This document shows positions 22,555-33,624 of a stretch of 64,000 nt of DNA, piece by piece. The notes beneath the pieces are model-generated. The model searched no databases and had not been told where the DNA came from. It saw nothing but the letters and a program-made list of their open reading frames with translations. The DNA is from Molanna angustata (Eukaryota > Arthropoda > Insecta > Trichoptera > Molannidae). Location: NCBI GenBank assembly GCA_963576475.1, contig OY754990.1, positions 12,269,061-12,333,060 of the forward strand. Reading direction: 5' to 3'. Each line of letters opens with the position of its first letter. The first letter of the stretch is position 1. The position numbers and the translations under genes are program-made.

Positions 22555-22715
22555 TCTGTATCTTACGTCCGATTCGCCGCCGTGTATTTTCACGCGATGT
22601 ACAAAAAAACGATCGATCGTTCGAGGACGCTCGGTAGCAGCGACAGCTACAGTCGCAGCCACGATACGTGACTAGTGCCGTCGAGTGGACCGAGCCAGCG
22701 ACGGTAGAGCTATGG
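22555..22715. promoter_or_regulatory. GC-rich block; possible host promoter or exon
   Basis: Contains CGATCGATCGTTCGAGGACG and CAGCGACAGCTACAGTCGCA with many CpG. It is unlike any repeat in the window. A 76-codon minus frame here has no recognised domain. Function is a guess. Confidence 0.2.
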
Positions 22716-22984
22716 AACACACAACTATTTTGAATCAGTCGACTTATTTTATTTGCTAAAATTCACGAGTTATTCGAGTTATTTGAAGCAACTGCTTACG
22801 ACGGATGTGTCCATAGTGACTTATTTTATTTTAACATGGTTGCGTAGCAGCACCAGCTTGAGTCCATTGTACTTCCAAAGAACCGCTCTGCGTACAGTTG
22901 GGGATATTATCCAATCTGCAATTGTAATAGGGTTTTATTAAATCAAATTTCTGATTTGTTCATCATAATACATTCTCTTGAGAG

Positions 22985-23190
22985 GACGATGATTAGAGCA
23001 TTCGATTGATCAGTTGATAAGGACCAAATCAGTCGAAACGATCGCACTTCGAAAATATATAGATCATTCGTTGGAAATGCTTTAAATTACATCGTACGTA
23101 TCTCGGCTTGATTTCTGTAACGGTATATATGCTTAATTGCAGCCATACTCAGCTCAATAAATATAATATATACTTGAATTGAAGACTCAA
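22985..23190 (+). mobile_element. PLE-like terminal-repeat fragment (family H2)
   Basis: It holds the hammerhead-like motif at 23,011 and the downstream sequence ATATATAGATCATTCG in the layout of the H1 arms. No coding region or second arm is recognised nearby. Confidence 0.45.
23011..23049 (+). ncRNA. Hammerhead-ribozyme-like motif (H2), decayed
   Basis: CAG, UUGAUAA, extra G, GAC-CAAAUCA-GUC (stem II), GAA, ACG-AU-CGC (stem III with a mismatch at the closing pair). Stem I is nearly lost. Probably inactive. Confidence 0.4.
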
Positions 23191-24714
23191 CTTAATCTAT
23201 TTTCCATAAGCTGTTTCAAATTGCCTTCATCTACGTCCAAACACAATTGATCCGGATCAAACGTGACATTATTGTTTTGTTAATTGTGTTCTGCGTTTTG
23301 TGTATCTCATCGGCTGTGTCTGTTGTACATAATTTTGACACAAAGTAGGCCATCGTCGGATGGATTTTCGCTACTGCCAATTATAAGGTCATTAGTGTTT
23401 TTTTTTGTGCCAAATATGTGAAACATCGATGCAGACATTGCACGGTTTGCTGAGATCCAAAGTAGCTGTAGATTTTATAATTTTTGTACTTTTCCCACTA
23501 AGATATTTCCTGTATTTTAAGTTTTAAGATGTACTAGGAATTTTCCCAGTTGTTTTAGCATAAAATACGTACGTTTTATAATAATGATAACTTGTATCAA
23601 TATTGAGGTATTTTTTTATTTATTATTACCAGGTCTACTTTATTTATATGCAGATTTATTTTATTAATCAATTTACATACTCACTGAAATGATAAAAGTA
23701 TAACAATACAATAACATGCTAGAAATATTGTGTGTGTGCGTATAACTGGTAAGTGTATAATTGCGATGGTACAATGAGCATATCGCTAGGAAGTCCTGTG
23801 CCGAGGTATTCAATTTTTATTTGGATATTAGTGAATATATTATTATATATGAAGTTCTCATTCTATTTCTCCCTATGGTCCGTTTTTCTCCAATTTTGTG
23901 TAGATTTATTATTATTTCTGAATTACCCAATATTTTTTCATATTTGGTTTTTTCTATTTTTAAATCTATTATAAAATAGAAAACAGTAACATGCTTAATT
24001 TCACAAGATGTGAATTTATAGTCATTTAATATAAAAATGCCAGCAATTAAATACGAAAGTCTTTTACTTAAATGTGCAGTAAACTTCGATTTAGACATAC
24101 TATCGCAGTCTCAGTTTTAATTAATGATTCTGTATTGTGAACTAGAATATATAGTGATGTACGCCCGGCAGATTGAAATAGAAATCTTTGTTAGTTAAGT
24201 AAGTATATTAGTTTTAACATTTTTGGGTTATTTATTTGCTCTCATGTTTGTTTGTCGATATTCCAATAAGCAGAAAGATCATTGGGAAAACTAATAAATT
24301 CGTTTTGTGATGTTTCATCGAGATTTGACGTCGTGAAGTCAAATAAAGATTTTCATCTCATTTATTTCAGAATGCTTCATGATTTCATCATTCTGTACTT
24401 GCTATTGGTTTGATTTATTATGGTGTTCCCCAGGGTTCACTTGTATGTCCTGTTACGTTTCGACATTTGAGTTGGAGTTGAGTTGCATGTTGTAATTATC
24501 GCAGTTGCATCAACCGATGATTCACCTTCGCTGTTGTAGATTCTTAACTGGCGTCTAAGGACGTTTGAGGTCACATATTTCTCCAGTGATACAATGCAGT
24601 GTTTTGTTTTTGTTAGCGCTTTATGAGCGACTCTCGTAACCCATGCTTAAAGAATGTTCAGTAATTTTATAGACATTTTTAAACTTTTAACCAAACCTGA
24701 ACATCTAGACAAAA
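23191..24714. other. Unassigned AT-rich DNA
   Basis: No convincing frame or repeat is seen. Confidence 0.35.
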
Positions 24715-24870
24715 ATCTTATTTATTTATTTGTGACAGTAACAGCTTTATAATAGAATATGATCATAAACAATTATTTCTTAATAATTGCTAAAAAAACT
24801 TGTCACAATATACAAATAACTCTAACGAAATTAACATATAACATACTAGAAAAAACAAATGCGTACGAAA
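24715..24870 (-). mobile_element. Probable LINE 3' end
   Basis: TTTATTTATTTATTTGTGAC at the left is a reversed (AAAT)n tail followed by an A-rich 3' UTR-like segment. No coding part is seen. Confidence 0.3.
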
Positions 24871-24877
24871 ATAACAA

Positions 24878-24961
24878 ACTGGTTGTAGTCCCCTGTGTCC
24901 ATTAGGTCTGTTTTCTTTTCTTTTGTTACAGACCTAATGGACACAGGGGACTACAACCAGT
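24878..24961. repeat. Perfect 84-bp hairpin
   Basis: Two 34-bp arms (24,878-24,911 and 24,928-24,961, beginning ACTGGTTGTAGTCCCCTGTG) are perfect reverse complements around a 16-nt T-rich loop. It could be a very young minimal MITE or a pre-miRNA-like hairpin; no flanking duplication is obvious. Confidence 0.85.
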
Positions 24962-24994
24962 GACCCAACTACTTTCATTGTATTAAAACGTAGA

Positions 24995-25215
24995 TTTGTA
25001 TAGATTCATTTGCATTATATAACTTCTTTTCAACCGTTCAAAAACCAACATTTTTATACACCTGTCATGTAAATTTTGTATATAACCACTAGTCTCAGTC
25101 TTGTAGAGCATTATTCTGACGATGTGCTTTTCACGAAACGCGTCAATAATACAATAGAACTATTACCAAGTATTTTTATAACATATCAACGTAATTTTAT
25201 TTATTTTAAGCCTAC
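24995..25215 (+). mobile_element. PLE-like terminal repeat (family H3), copy 1
   Basis: It matches the reverse complement of 52,740-52,985 over ~210 bp (CATTTGCATTATATAACTTC, then TTCAACCGTTCAAAAACC, then CCACTAGTCTCAGTCTTG) and contains a near-consensus hammerhead. No coding region adjoins it. Confidence 0.65.
25110..25150 (+). ncRNA. Hammerhead ribozyme (H3), near-consensus
   Basis: Stem I AUUAUU/AAUAAU has 6 perfect pairs. The box CUGACGA is fully canonical, then an extra U, stem II GUG/CAC, GAA, stem III ACG/CGU without a loop, and C at the cleavage-site position (25,144) in the triplet GUC. This is the minimal type I form with very short stem III known from retroelements, which may act as a dimer. 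Confidence 0.8.
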
Positions 25216-25595
25216 GTTTTTATATGTTTGTGTAAAATATCTAATACATTTACAGGATAATCTTAAAATGGTATGGCAGGAAAAACAAAAAAAATATCGC
25301 AACTTAAAATGAAACCAAAAATATTAGTTTTTTGTAAAAACTATTCAGGAAATATGATTGATTTCTTAATGTTTCATAAGAATTCATTTCCAATGAATAC
25401 TCGCCTTAGTGTTTTTTTAACGTTGTGGCAACACTGCACGATATTCCGTAATGATTTACAAATACGGTCGAAGGTGTATTACTCTATTTCACACATCATG
25501 TCGCTTTAGAGGTGAGGTTGGGTTATATCAAATAAATGACGTCGTAATGAATCAAACAAGATGATATTTATCATCATAATGGTATCTAATATAAC
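25216..25595. other. Unassigned AT-rich DNA
   Basis: No repeat recognised. The short frames lack motifs. Confidence 0.35.
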
Positions 25596-26278
25596 CAGTG
25601 GTCGGCAATCCACAGCTTGCGAGCCATAGCCAAGCGGCCCTTTGAAGTTTTATTTAACTTTCTTATAGTTTTATTCTTCAGTGGCGCCACAGCCCATATG
25701 GCCTATTTCATATTTTCTTCAAACTCCATCTATCCTCGGCTTTCGCTCTCCAGTTGTCCTATAATTTGTATTAGAGCCGCATTTTTTAAACCATTTTCCG
25801 TATTCCAACTGTCATTCGCATTCTCATTACAATAATGAGCCCAACAAAACTTTAGTAAAGTTAATTTTCGTCTGTTTTTCACGCTTCTGTTTCCTTCTTT
25901 CAGAATATCGTTCGGCATTCTTTTCTTGGGCGTCCTCGAACTCTTATTCCGTTCCTGTCAGCTTTGTATATTTTTTCGTCGGGCATTTTTCATTTATTCT
26001 TCCTAAGTGGCCAAACAACCCTATCAATGTGATGTATTCAGTATTAGAGAATGTACTCTTGTTTTGAGAACTGCGAACATCGAAAGGCAATCTATTCCGC
26101 TTAATAATACCACTCACACCAAAGCATTGAGAAAAAAAATCATCTTGTTGATTCTGTCCAACTGCCTTAAGGACACATTCCTCTGTGGTCCAGACGACCC
26201 AAGTGTGATATGCCTCCCAGAGAGCTCTGGTAACCGTTGACATTTGGCTCAGTTGACAAATGAGTATGCCGACCACTG
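25596..26278. mobile_element. hAT-like non-autonomous element
   Basis: The left end CAGTGGTCGGCAATC is matched by GTATGCCGACCACTG at the right, a hAT-type terminal inverted repeat. The flanking 8-mers (AATATAAC and GTTGGCAA) do not match, so the target duplication is lost or one end belongs to another copy. It is filled with LINE debris: an RTE-like (GAA)n 3' end near 25,665-25,770, a TATG-family piece at 25,845-26,040, and a minus frame including LPFDVRSSQNKSTFSNTEYI. No transposase is seen. Confidence 0.55.
25845..26040 (-). pseudogene. RTE-like (TATG)n LINE fragment
   Basis: The minus strand contains FGHLGRINEKCPTKK, then SRTPKKRMPNDILKEGNRS in shifted frames, matching the GHVERMNDERLTKK to NEILKEGN region of the family. 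It is internally deleted and lies inside the hAT-like element. Confidence 0.65.
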
Positions 26279-26279
26279 G

Positions 26280-26805
26280 TTGGCAAATGATGATGGGATG
26301 TATAAAATTTTAGCGATTGCTTCAAACAATACAATTAATCAACATATTGTCTACTTTATGTTACACGTTCAATAGGGTTATTTTGATCATATTAATATCG
26401 CCGGTTGGGTATATCGTTAGCCTTCACTTTGTCATAATATTAAATTTTATGTGTCGTAAATAGACCGTTTTAGCATATAGGTAGTTAGCTGTGTTGTTTT
26501 AACTAACCAATATGTTGAGTATATTACTGGGTAACGGTTTATAATATTTTACATTTTTTGAATAATGGCGTTCTGGGTTCTATTCCCTGTTTCGGGGTCG
26601 TAAATTAAGTAATATAGGTGCATTAAATTTAATGTTTCGTTCACTGAGTACATGATGAAAATTATTAAAAATATAATAAAAAAATAACATGGTAAAAACA
26701 AAACGATCCTCGTTAAGTCTCAGCGCTTTCGATTGTTAAATCATCATCTTTGCAGGCTTAAATATCGATGATCCACCATCGTCCATCATAACGATTTAAC
26801 CTTAT
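26280..26805. other. Unassigned DNA
   Basis: AT-rich, no recognised feature. Confidence 0.35.
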
Positions 26806-27561
26806 AATAATGAACACTTCCTTGCACCAATTGCAATTGGCGAGTTTAATGTCGTATGCCTTCTTCTATTTCTTCCGACTAACCAGTGTTTTCAGCATAG
26901 AGAAGCTAAATCTACACTAATTTACATACATTATACATACATACCATCACGCCGTTTCCCTATTTGGGGTAGGCAGAGAGAACCGAACGCCAAACTCTTC
27001 TATCTTGACATATCTGTTTTGCCTCATTTACATTCATACATCGCGTCATACATGCTCTCCTATTGTTCTGACTTCGTATGTTCCCCTCTTTCAAAATCTC
27101 ATTTATATGATCATGCCAGCTCTTTCTCGGTCGACCCTTACATCTCATTCCACTCTTTTCAGCCTTGTATACTTTCTTTGTCTGTCGTTCATCGTTCATT
27201 CTCTCTACATGTCCGAACCATCGCAAAGCATTTATCTTCATTCTACTCAAAATATCCCTTTCAATCTTATATTCTCTTCTGATATCTTGATTCCTTATCC
27301 TATCATAAATTGTTTTACCACATATTCGTCTTAGGGACCTCATTTCCACAGCGTTAATTTTACTTTCATGCGTCTTCTGCCATGCCCATGTCTCACTTGC
27401 ATGCATTATGGTTGGAACGACAATACCGTTGTGCAGAGCGAGTTTTGTTGGCCTTGAAATAATTACACTAATTTACATTAATTTAAATCAATTTCTCCTC
27501 TGTCGGGGATCGAACCAAGGCCCACACAGAATCCAAACGGCTTCCCAAGTGTCGCAGCCTT
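26806..27561 (-). mobile_element. tRNA-derived SINE, family 1, split by a LINE
   Basis: 26,806-26,927 is the body and 3' end (reverse of GGAAGAAATTGCC...GCAAGGAAGTGTTCATTATT). 27,479-27,561 is the tRNA-like head (reverse of GGTTCGATCCCC with an A box). The two parts are separated by a 536-bp LINE. The full sequence matches the intact copy at 55,224-55,440. Confidence 0.8.
26928..27463 (-). pseudogene. RTE-like (TATG)n LINE inserted in a SINE
   Basis: The 15-bp target duplication TACACTAATTTACAT lies at 26,913-26,927 and 27,464-27,478. A 148-codon minus frame (27,406-26,960) reads SETWAWQKTHESKINAVEMR, RRICGKTIYDRIRNQDIR, NALRWFGHVERMNDERQTKK and RPRKSWHDHINEILKEGNIR, ending SVLSAYPK. The tail is TATG-like. 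The frame is still open and nearly identical to the 33,625 copy, so the insertion is recent. The 5' part is missing. Confidence 0.9.
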
Positions 27562-27689
27562 CAGCGTTTTAATAAATAAAACCAATCAATAGTCCATAAT
27601 AATATAATGGTATTAATGTAAATTCCTTTACGGTGGTTCAGACTCAATGGAAGAAAAACGTCCGAAGAAGGTAAAAAAGAAAATTAGTT

Positions 27690-27785
27690 GAAGATGTTAG
27701 GGTCGACCAAAATATAAGAGCTTGTTTGAGACGATACACGAACGTGCATGAAGCCAGAAATGTATGTCGAGTGACTGTCATGAGA
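27690..27785 (+). pseudogene. RTE-like (TATG)n LINE, small fragment
   Basis: GGTCGACC..., then RRYTNVHEARNVCR, corresponds to the NR-ACMTRCMNVNEAK-VC region. Short and decayed. Confidence 0.45.
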
Positions 27786-27789
27786 AATA

Positions 27790-28559
27790 TTTTTCATAAA
27801 TTTCCGCTCTGCTGGGAATCCAACCCACGACGCCAGCAAAGAAACAAAACGACATACCCCTGTACCACGGCAGTAGAGAAACCTTCATCGTTCAGTACTT
27901 GGGCATGTACATATATGAAGTATGTTGGTTCATATGTTATTTTCGCATTCATAAAATTGTGTTGTGTAACCCACTGAGTATTTTGTTTGGAGTTTGGCAA
28001 CATTGTTTTGGACTGTACACATAATAGTTACATATTGTATAATGCTGTTTGTTTTGTTCCAGTTTACTACTGGGGATGCTTAAACTATTATTATTATTAA
28101 ATACACACTGAAAGCGTTCTATTAGCTCTGTGAATAGTTTGGCGTAAAAACATGTCGGTACTCTTACATAAGCGGCGTTATCGTACAAGGGGACAGCGTG
28201 CAACTCTGCATTAAAAGTAGAACAATATTAACACTCTTTACCCTTTGTTTCGAGTTCGCTTTGAATTCGATTAGCTCGGCATTGGTAGGGCGATGTGCAA
28301 ATAGAGAATTATTAAAGATATTAATTTATTTTTGTGTTAAAATAGTTTTCAGAGGTGTTCCAACATAATAAAATATCTTCCTTTTCATAATATTAATGAA
28401 TGAAAAACAAGGTTGCAATAATAATAAACGGACTGATCATATCGATGAAGAAATGGGAAGTTAAAAGGGGGGAATCGAAAGATGCCAAAGAAATATCGTT
28501 CAAGAATTAGTATATTTTTTTTGTTTTCTTTTCGTTAATGGTTGTACAGATTCACTTTA
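27790..28559. other. Unassigned DNA
   Basis: No convincing repeat or gene. A segment near 27,800-27,880 resembles SINE family 1 head sequence (GCTGGGAATCCAACCCACGAC), probably a decayed piece. Confidence 0.35.
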
Positions 28560-28599
28560 CATCATATTGAAATTATTCCGTAGTCAAATTAATTGTATT

Positions 28600-29400
28600 T
28601 GAAAAGAAGACCTCAGTATAGCGACTGAAACCCACTCCACTAGTCAAACTGTACCCCTTGTAGGGATAGCACCCCCTAACATCAGGCGCGAGGTGCACTG
28701 CAGCGTGGAACTGGACAAAGCCCAAAACCAACCCTCGTACTGCCTTTATAACTGTGAGACTACCCAAAACAGACTGAAATCCCGAAAAAGTTTCCCAAGG
28801 CATACTGAGCCACTATCACCCTGCTTGCCAAGTCAAGCCAAGTTTACCCGGCTTGCCCTGCTACCTGCGCATATGAGGACCTGCTACGCTGTAGCGGCGC
28901 AGCGGTCGACGTTGCCAAGTGTTGGTCGAGAAGAGTATGGTTGCTGCTGATACGAGAGAAGAGAAGAAGAAGTGGAGCGACAAAACAATACTATACTCTG
29001 CATTGAAGGTTTTTCTGTCTTATCTATCGTACACAATCTTTATACCGTCGACAAATGAAAAGTGCCCCACAATGGGCGCCGAAATAACACCGCACAATTA
29101 TGCAAACAGAAGGGTGGATAAACGTTTTGTGACACTTTTTGTGTATGTTAGTGTAGTTTTATAGCGCAGCCTTACAGAACGACAACTATTATGTATCAGC
29201 TTTGTCTCTAGTGTTTGCGCACGTTGTACTTTTCGCTGATGTCAAAGCAAACAGAGAGCCAACATCGCCGACAACGTTGTATTTCCCCCCGCCTAACAAA
29301 CATGGGTTTTTTAATGATGCAATTATTGGGCGGTTGTTATTCTTTGGGGATGTGGTTGTACATCAATGAATTAACGAAGGTGTCGGCGCTCACAGTCTGA
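28600..29400. other. GC-rich block of unknown nature
   Basis: About 800 bp of distinctly higher GC content with several short frames in both directions, none with a recognised domain. Candidates are host exon/UTR sequence or the 5' region of an LTR or LINE element. A TGGGCGCCGAAATAAC word at 29,073 superficially resembles a primer-binding site, but I find no LTR. Confidence 0.3.
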
Positions 29401-29944
29401 TTAGTATTATCCAAGTACTTATAACCTCTGAGACGCTTCTAGTATGATTTAGTTTTCATCTTTTTACTGCTCACGGAAATTAACAATTTTAAATTCGAGT
29501 TTTTAATCCCTTTTTCAAAAAGTATAAATACTAGCCCTGATTAATGGTATACGTTGGGCAAATAAAGTAATATTACAAAATAATTAATTAATACGAAAAA
29601 AATTACAAGATAATTCATTAGTAAACAAACATACCTTCTATTCTCTAGGACGTTCAAGATTCGTGGGGACGTCCTCAGACACGGTAGTCAAATTGTATCA
29701 AAGGAGTGACGGAGTGATTGGATGCGGCTTGCCCGGGAAAGGGAGGGGGAAGCCTATTTTCAACTCTAGACGCAGACGAAATGATGATGTAGTGCGGATG
29801 TAGAGCAAATGACGTATTGAATTTCGGTGTATGTATGATTGGGCAAATGTTTGTAAATACAGAATCTGTGGCGTTCGGTTGTCTTTGCCTTCTATTAGTA
29901 TATATATTTTCCTAATTTTTTTGAGTTTCGTTTAGAGCCAGGAT
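29401..29944. other. Unassigned DNA with LINE debris
   Basis: 29,860-29,892 (GTGGCGTTCGGTTGTCTTTG) is a decayed tail-proximal piece of the TATG-tailed LINE family. The remainder is unassigned. Confidence 0.4.
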
Positions 29945-31369
29945 CAGGGCCGGATAAACGTGTTTTTGCGCCCAGAGCAATATATTTCAAACCGCCCCCC
30001 CCCCTCCTTCCCAAATGTTTGGAATTTTAATATTATATTATGCAGTATAATTCAATATTATACAGTAAAAATCAAGATACCTACATAATATAAACCAAAG
30101 AACAAAAATAAATTATAATTCTACCTATTCCTATTCATGTATGTAACGTATCCTGAGAAGTAGGCATTTTAAACTAAAACCTTAAGTCTTACAATTTTTA
30201 AAGTATTGGGTCTCATCACATAAACCGTTTTAAAGTAAAATATAATTTTAAAAGTCCTTATAACTATCACAAATATTATGTAAATAAACTAAACTTAATA
30301 CCCAATGTTAACACTATTTAATTTTATCATAAAAACTATTTCTAATAAAATAAAAACTCAATATAACTATAAAATGCCAGTAAAAATTTAAAATCACACC
30401 AAACTTAAAATAAAAAAACAAATCCCTATTCTAATTAACACAAAACACTAAATAAGTTCTTGGTATAATTAATACATAAATTAAAATTAATAAAACGAGG
30501 TATTTCGATGAATTTTACACAAAACAGCACACGAAAACTCCAGTTGATTTCGACACACTTTGCCGACTAGTATTCCATCTAGTTGTATATATTAAAATCT
30601 ATGGTCTATACTAGACTCGTAAAAAATATTGACACGTGTTAACACTTGACATCAGACAGAAGAGAGAGATAGAAACAATAATATATGAATAATTGAAAGA
30701 GTCAGGTGACGAGTCGGCGACCGAGGTCAAGAAAATAAGTAAGTATGTCGCTAAAGTCGAAAGGGAAAACTTCACTGAAATTGTCATAACATTTCTACAG
30801 AACATTGTTTCCCTTTTTTAGAAAACCTTGCTATTGGTTGTATACAGGTTCCGTATATTTAAAACGGCTTATGTAGTTTCATTAACAAGCAATAAGAGTT
30901 CTTAGTATAATTTATCATTAAAGTTACTATGGTGTGTAGCATCTGGAATGTTTTCAAACATGCCGTTACCATCTCATATGAAATTCATTATGAACCGCCC
31001 GGGCGATTTCAGATAGGGGGGCGCTGGCTTCATTATGTAGATAATTTTTACACTTAAGCAAGTAAATTATTACAATGATTATGTGTGCGTGTGTGTGAAT
31101 CGAATGTCGAGCAGCATAAACGTGTTGTTAGTATTTGGTAGGTAGGTATATGTTTACGAATAACACGGTAATAGACGGACAAGATCACCGCAGAATTTTA
31201 ACATACACACCATCACGCCGTGTCCCTTTCGGGGAAGGCAGAGAGAACCGAGTGCCATACCTGGGGAATTTTTGATTTATATAATTAACATTTTAGGATT
31301 TTAAGCGCCCTTTTTAGACAAGCGCCTTGACTTCTTGTTCCGGATTGTTCTATGATTTATCCGGCCCTG
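29945..31369. mobile_element. hAT element, non-autonomous, with intact 8-bp target duplication
   Basis: It starts CAGGGCCGGATAAAC and ends GATTTATCCGGCCCTG. GCCAGGAT is present on both sides (29,937-29,944 and 31,370-31,377), the 8-bp duplication expected for hAT. The 1,425-bp interior is AT-rich with a C-run and a GCGCCC word near each end, and no transposase frame. A LINE tail remnant sits at 31,196-31,260. The element must have been mobilised by a transposase encoded elsewhere. Confidence 0.9.
31196..31260 (-). mobile_element. RTE-like (TATG)n LINE tail remnant inside the hAT element
   Basis: ACACACCATCACGCCGTGTC, then AGGCAGAGAGAACCGAGTGCC, is the reverse complement of the family's last codons and 3' end. 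Confidence 0.7.
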
Positions 31370-31377
31370 GCCAGGAT

Positions 31378-32218
31378 ATCTGGTGGGTTTTTGAACATTT
31401 TCATTTCAACTATTGTGACATTTTCACATGTTTCTTGTATTTTTAATGAATTTAAGTTCGCGTGACGAGTCCCTTGGTTAAACCCTTTGCTTCTGTTGTG
31501 AATAATTCCACGGCGGTCCCTAATAGTCGGTCCCCGATGTGTATTTAGTCTATCATCGGCTGATCTCGTCCTGCTGCCGCTATATTTATCGGCGGAAATT
31601 ATTGTTCCTCGAGTTGGCGTGTCTGTCGTACATTTGTTTACCCCGGTGTTGGGGTTTGGAGATTCAGACCGCGATCGAAATGTTTTAATCCTTCCAATAT
31701 TTATACGTGCTTATCGTCGTATACTTTATGTACCTGATGGGGTAGGAAATAGCCTGTCTGTTTATTTTGATAGTTTCTTCTTCCGGTGGGTCTACAGCAT
31801 ATATCTAGCCTTGGCCTCCATTATTTCGATAGTTTATTTGGGGCAAATTAACACCCGCAAAAAATGGATTCTATCTTCATGAACAATCCTCAAAAATCTA
31901 ATTATTGAATAAAAAATAATATTTTGGCAGTAAATATACTATCATTATCTATTTATCTTACTTCACGGCTTAATATCATTTTATACATACATAATAAACA
32001 ATATTAAATGTATATGATAATACTTAATAAAAAACAACAACAAAGAAATACTTATACCTATCAAATCGTATTTTTTTAAGAAGAATAGATACCAAAAAAT
32101 TTAAAAGAAACAAAAACTAAAGCAAGGTCCTATTAAACCATTCAAATTAAAAAAAAAATTCTATAAAGTAAATTCAAAAAAATAATAACTAGTTTTATTT
32201 ATGTATTTAATATTTTGC
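31378..32218. other. Unassigned DNA with a small LINE fragment
   Basis: 31,775-31,830 resembles the reversed (GAA)n LINE 3' end (CTTCTTCCGGTGGGTCTACA). 31,480-31,640 is GC-richer. The rest is AT-rich without features. Confidence 0.35.
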
Positions 32219-32326
32219 TTCTCGGGCAACTAACAGGTATTATGTCAAATATTTATTTAACATGCACCCAATAAAAAAGTTGTCACATCCTGGAGACTTC
32301 CAACCAACTGAGCCACGAAGGCCGAC
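32219..32326 (-). mobile_element. tRNA-derived SINE, family 2, internally deleted
   Basis: The reverse complement has the head GTCGGCCTTCGTGGCTCAGT joined directly to the body GTGACAACTT...GTTAGTTGCCCGAG. About 100 bp present at 14,650-14,750 are missing. Confidence 0.7.
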
Positions 32327-32417
32327 AACTATATCAACTTTATTATAATTATAGACAGTTGTAAATCGCCTTATTAGCGAAATCTAATAAATAACTTTTT
32401 TGTTTCCATTGAGTTAT

Positions 32418-32660
32418 TAAAAATAGGCTGAGGTGGTTCGGGCATATCCTTAGAAAACCGCCAGAATATATAGGAAACACTGCACTGGACCATCAGGTCT
32501 GACAAAAGATCCAGAGGGCGTCGTCAAAAAACGATGGAAAGGCCTGGTGGCTGAGGACATGCAGGAATGTGATGTCTCTGAGGACGATGCTCAGGATAGG
32601 GCGAAGTGGAGGAGCGTAGTGAGGAGAGCGGACCCCACCACCATGTGGGATGCAAGCTAA

Positions 32661-32663
<3 letters not shown>
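32418..32663 (+). pseudogene. RTE-like LINE ORF2 C-terminus
   Basis: The plus strand reads RLRWFGHILRKPPEYIG, then after frame changes GLVAEDMQECDVSEDDAQDR and AKWRSVVRRADPTTMWDAS to a stop. The pattern (GH-R, DM..., DR-KWR, stop) is the RTE-like ORF2 end. At least two frameshifts break it. It is followed directly by a GA repeat that may be its expanded tail. Confidence 0.75.

Positions 32664-32711
<48 letters not shown>
32664..32711 (+). repeat. (GA)n microsatellite
   Basis: About 23 GA units directly after the LINE stop codon. The RERERE and LSLSLS frames are artefacts. Confidence 0.97.
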
Positions 32712-32713
<2 letters not shown>

Positions 32714-32719
32714 ATTTCT

Positions 32720-33419
32720 TTGGTAGTGTTAGGTACATTTTCGTATTTTCTGAGTTTCTGCTTACTATTAATTATATACATATTAGGAATAGTATTGGAC
32801 CTAAAAGTAGCCCCTTGAGGGATACCTTGTGTTAAAAAATAAATACGATACCCTTTTTAGACATGGAAATCTGTTCGATCGCTCGTCTAGCGACATATTT
32901 TAATAAATCGTATCAAAGCAATGGCAAGTCGACTCTACTTCGGCGAATCCTTTTTTCGGCAAAACTGGTCCACCTTTCCTCCTCTCCTCGTCCCTTCCAA
33001 CTCCACCACCGTTTGCGGTGCTCCCCCTGCCCCAGTACCGTACACAACGTCCTGTTTTTTTATAGTTATTCTTCGGCCGTTTGAATATTCGGAGGCGACT
33101 GTTATATTTTTTGCGCTATCCTTTAGCAGGTTTAGCTACCAGTGAATCCTCAGCCATAGATCGATATATCCTTGGAATTTTTCGATGCATATTTTCTTAG
33201 GTACCGCCATGTATCTTTTGGGTATTGGCTGATTTAATGTTGCCGTTGTTGGTGGAAATCGATTGTTATAAATGCAGCCGACTGTGGTCGGTATGATAGA
33301 CTTAACCTTTTTAATTTTTTTTTTTTTCATTTATATATTGCCATAAGTAATTTACATTTAAACAATTTTGGATTCATTCAGTGCAAAGATCTTTAACAAA
33401 TGGGTCTTTTACATTTTAG
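32720..33419. other. Unassigned DNA
   Basis: 32,935-33,065 resembles reversed LINE 3' sequence (CCTTTCCTCCTCTCCTCGTC) but is too decayed to assign. The rest is AT-rich. Confidence 0.3.
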
Positions 33420-33525
33420 ATGGGCGGTGGCAGACCGATTAGTACTTTGGATTAGTAATTAGTGGTCGCGAATTCGAATCCCGTTACGACCGATTTCATT
33501 CACCTCCAACCATTTGAGCTTAATT
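33420..33525 (+). mobile_element. tRNA-derived SINE head, family 3
   Basis: GGCGGTGGCAGACCGATTAG and GAATTCGAATCCCGTTACGA carry A- and B-box-like words and match the head at 17,033-17,125, including the following TTTCATTCACCT. Confidence 0.65.
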
Positions 33526-33624
33526 ATCAGGAAAATACACGACTTTTATTTCCCTTTACATAACTCTTTAGCCACACATTTGTTGCTTTTTGTGTGTGAA
33601 ATTATAAAATCATTATTCTTCTTG

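Noticed and set aside
27005..27334. 109-codon plus-strand frame
   Set aside because: It is the antisense shadow of the LINE frame at 26,960-27,406.
29070..29090. Primer-binding-site-like word suggesting an LTR retrotransposon
   Set aside because: No flanking LTR pair, polypurine tract or gag-pol frame was found.
32524..32835. RERERE and LSLSLS open frames
   Set aside because: They are translations of the (GA)n repeat and neighbouring LINE remnant.
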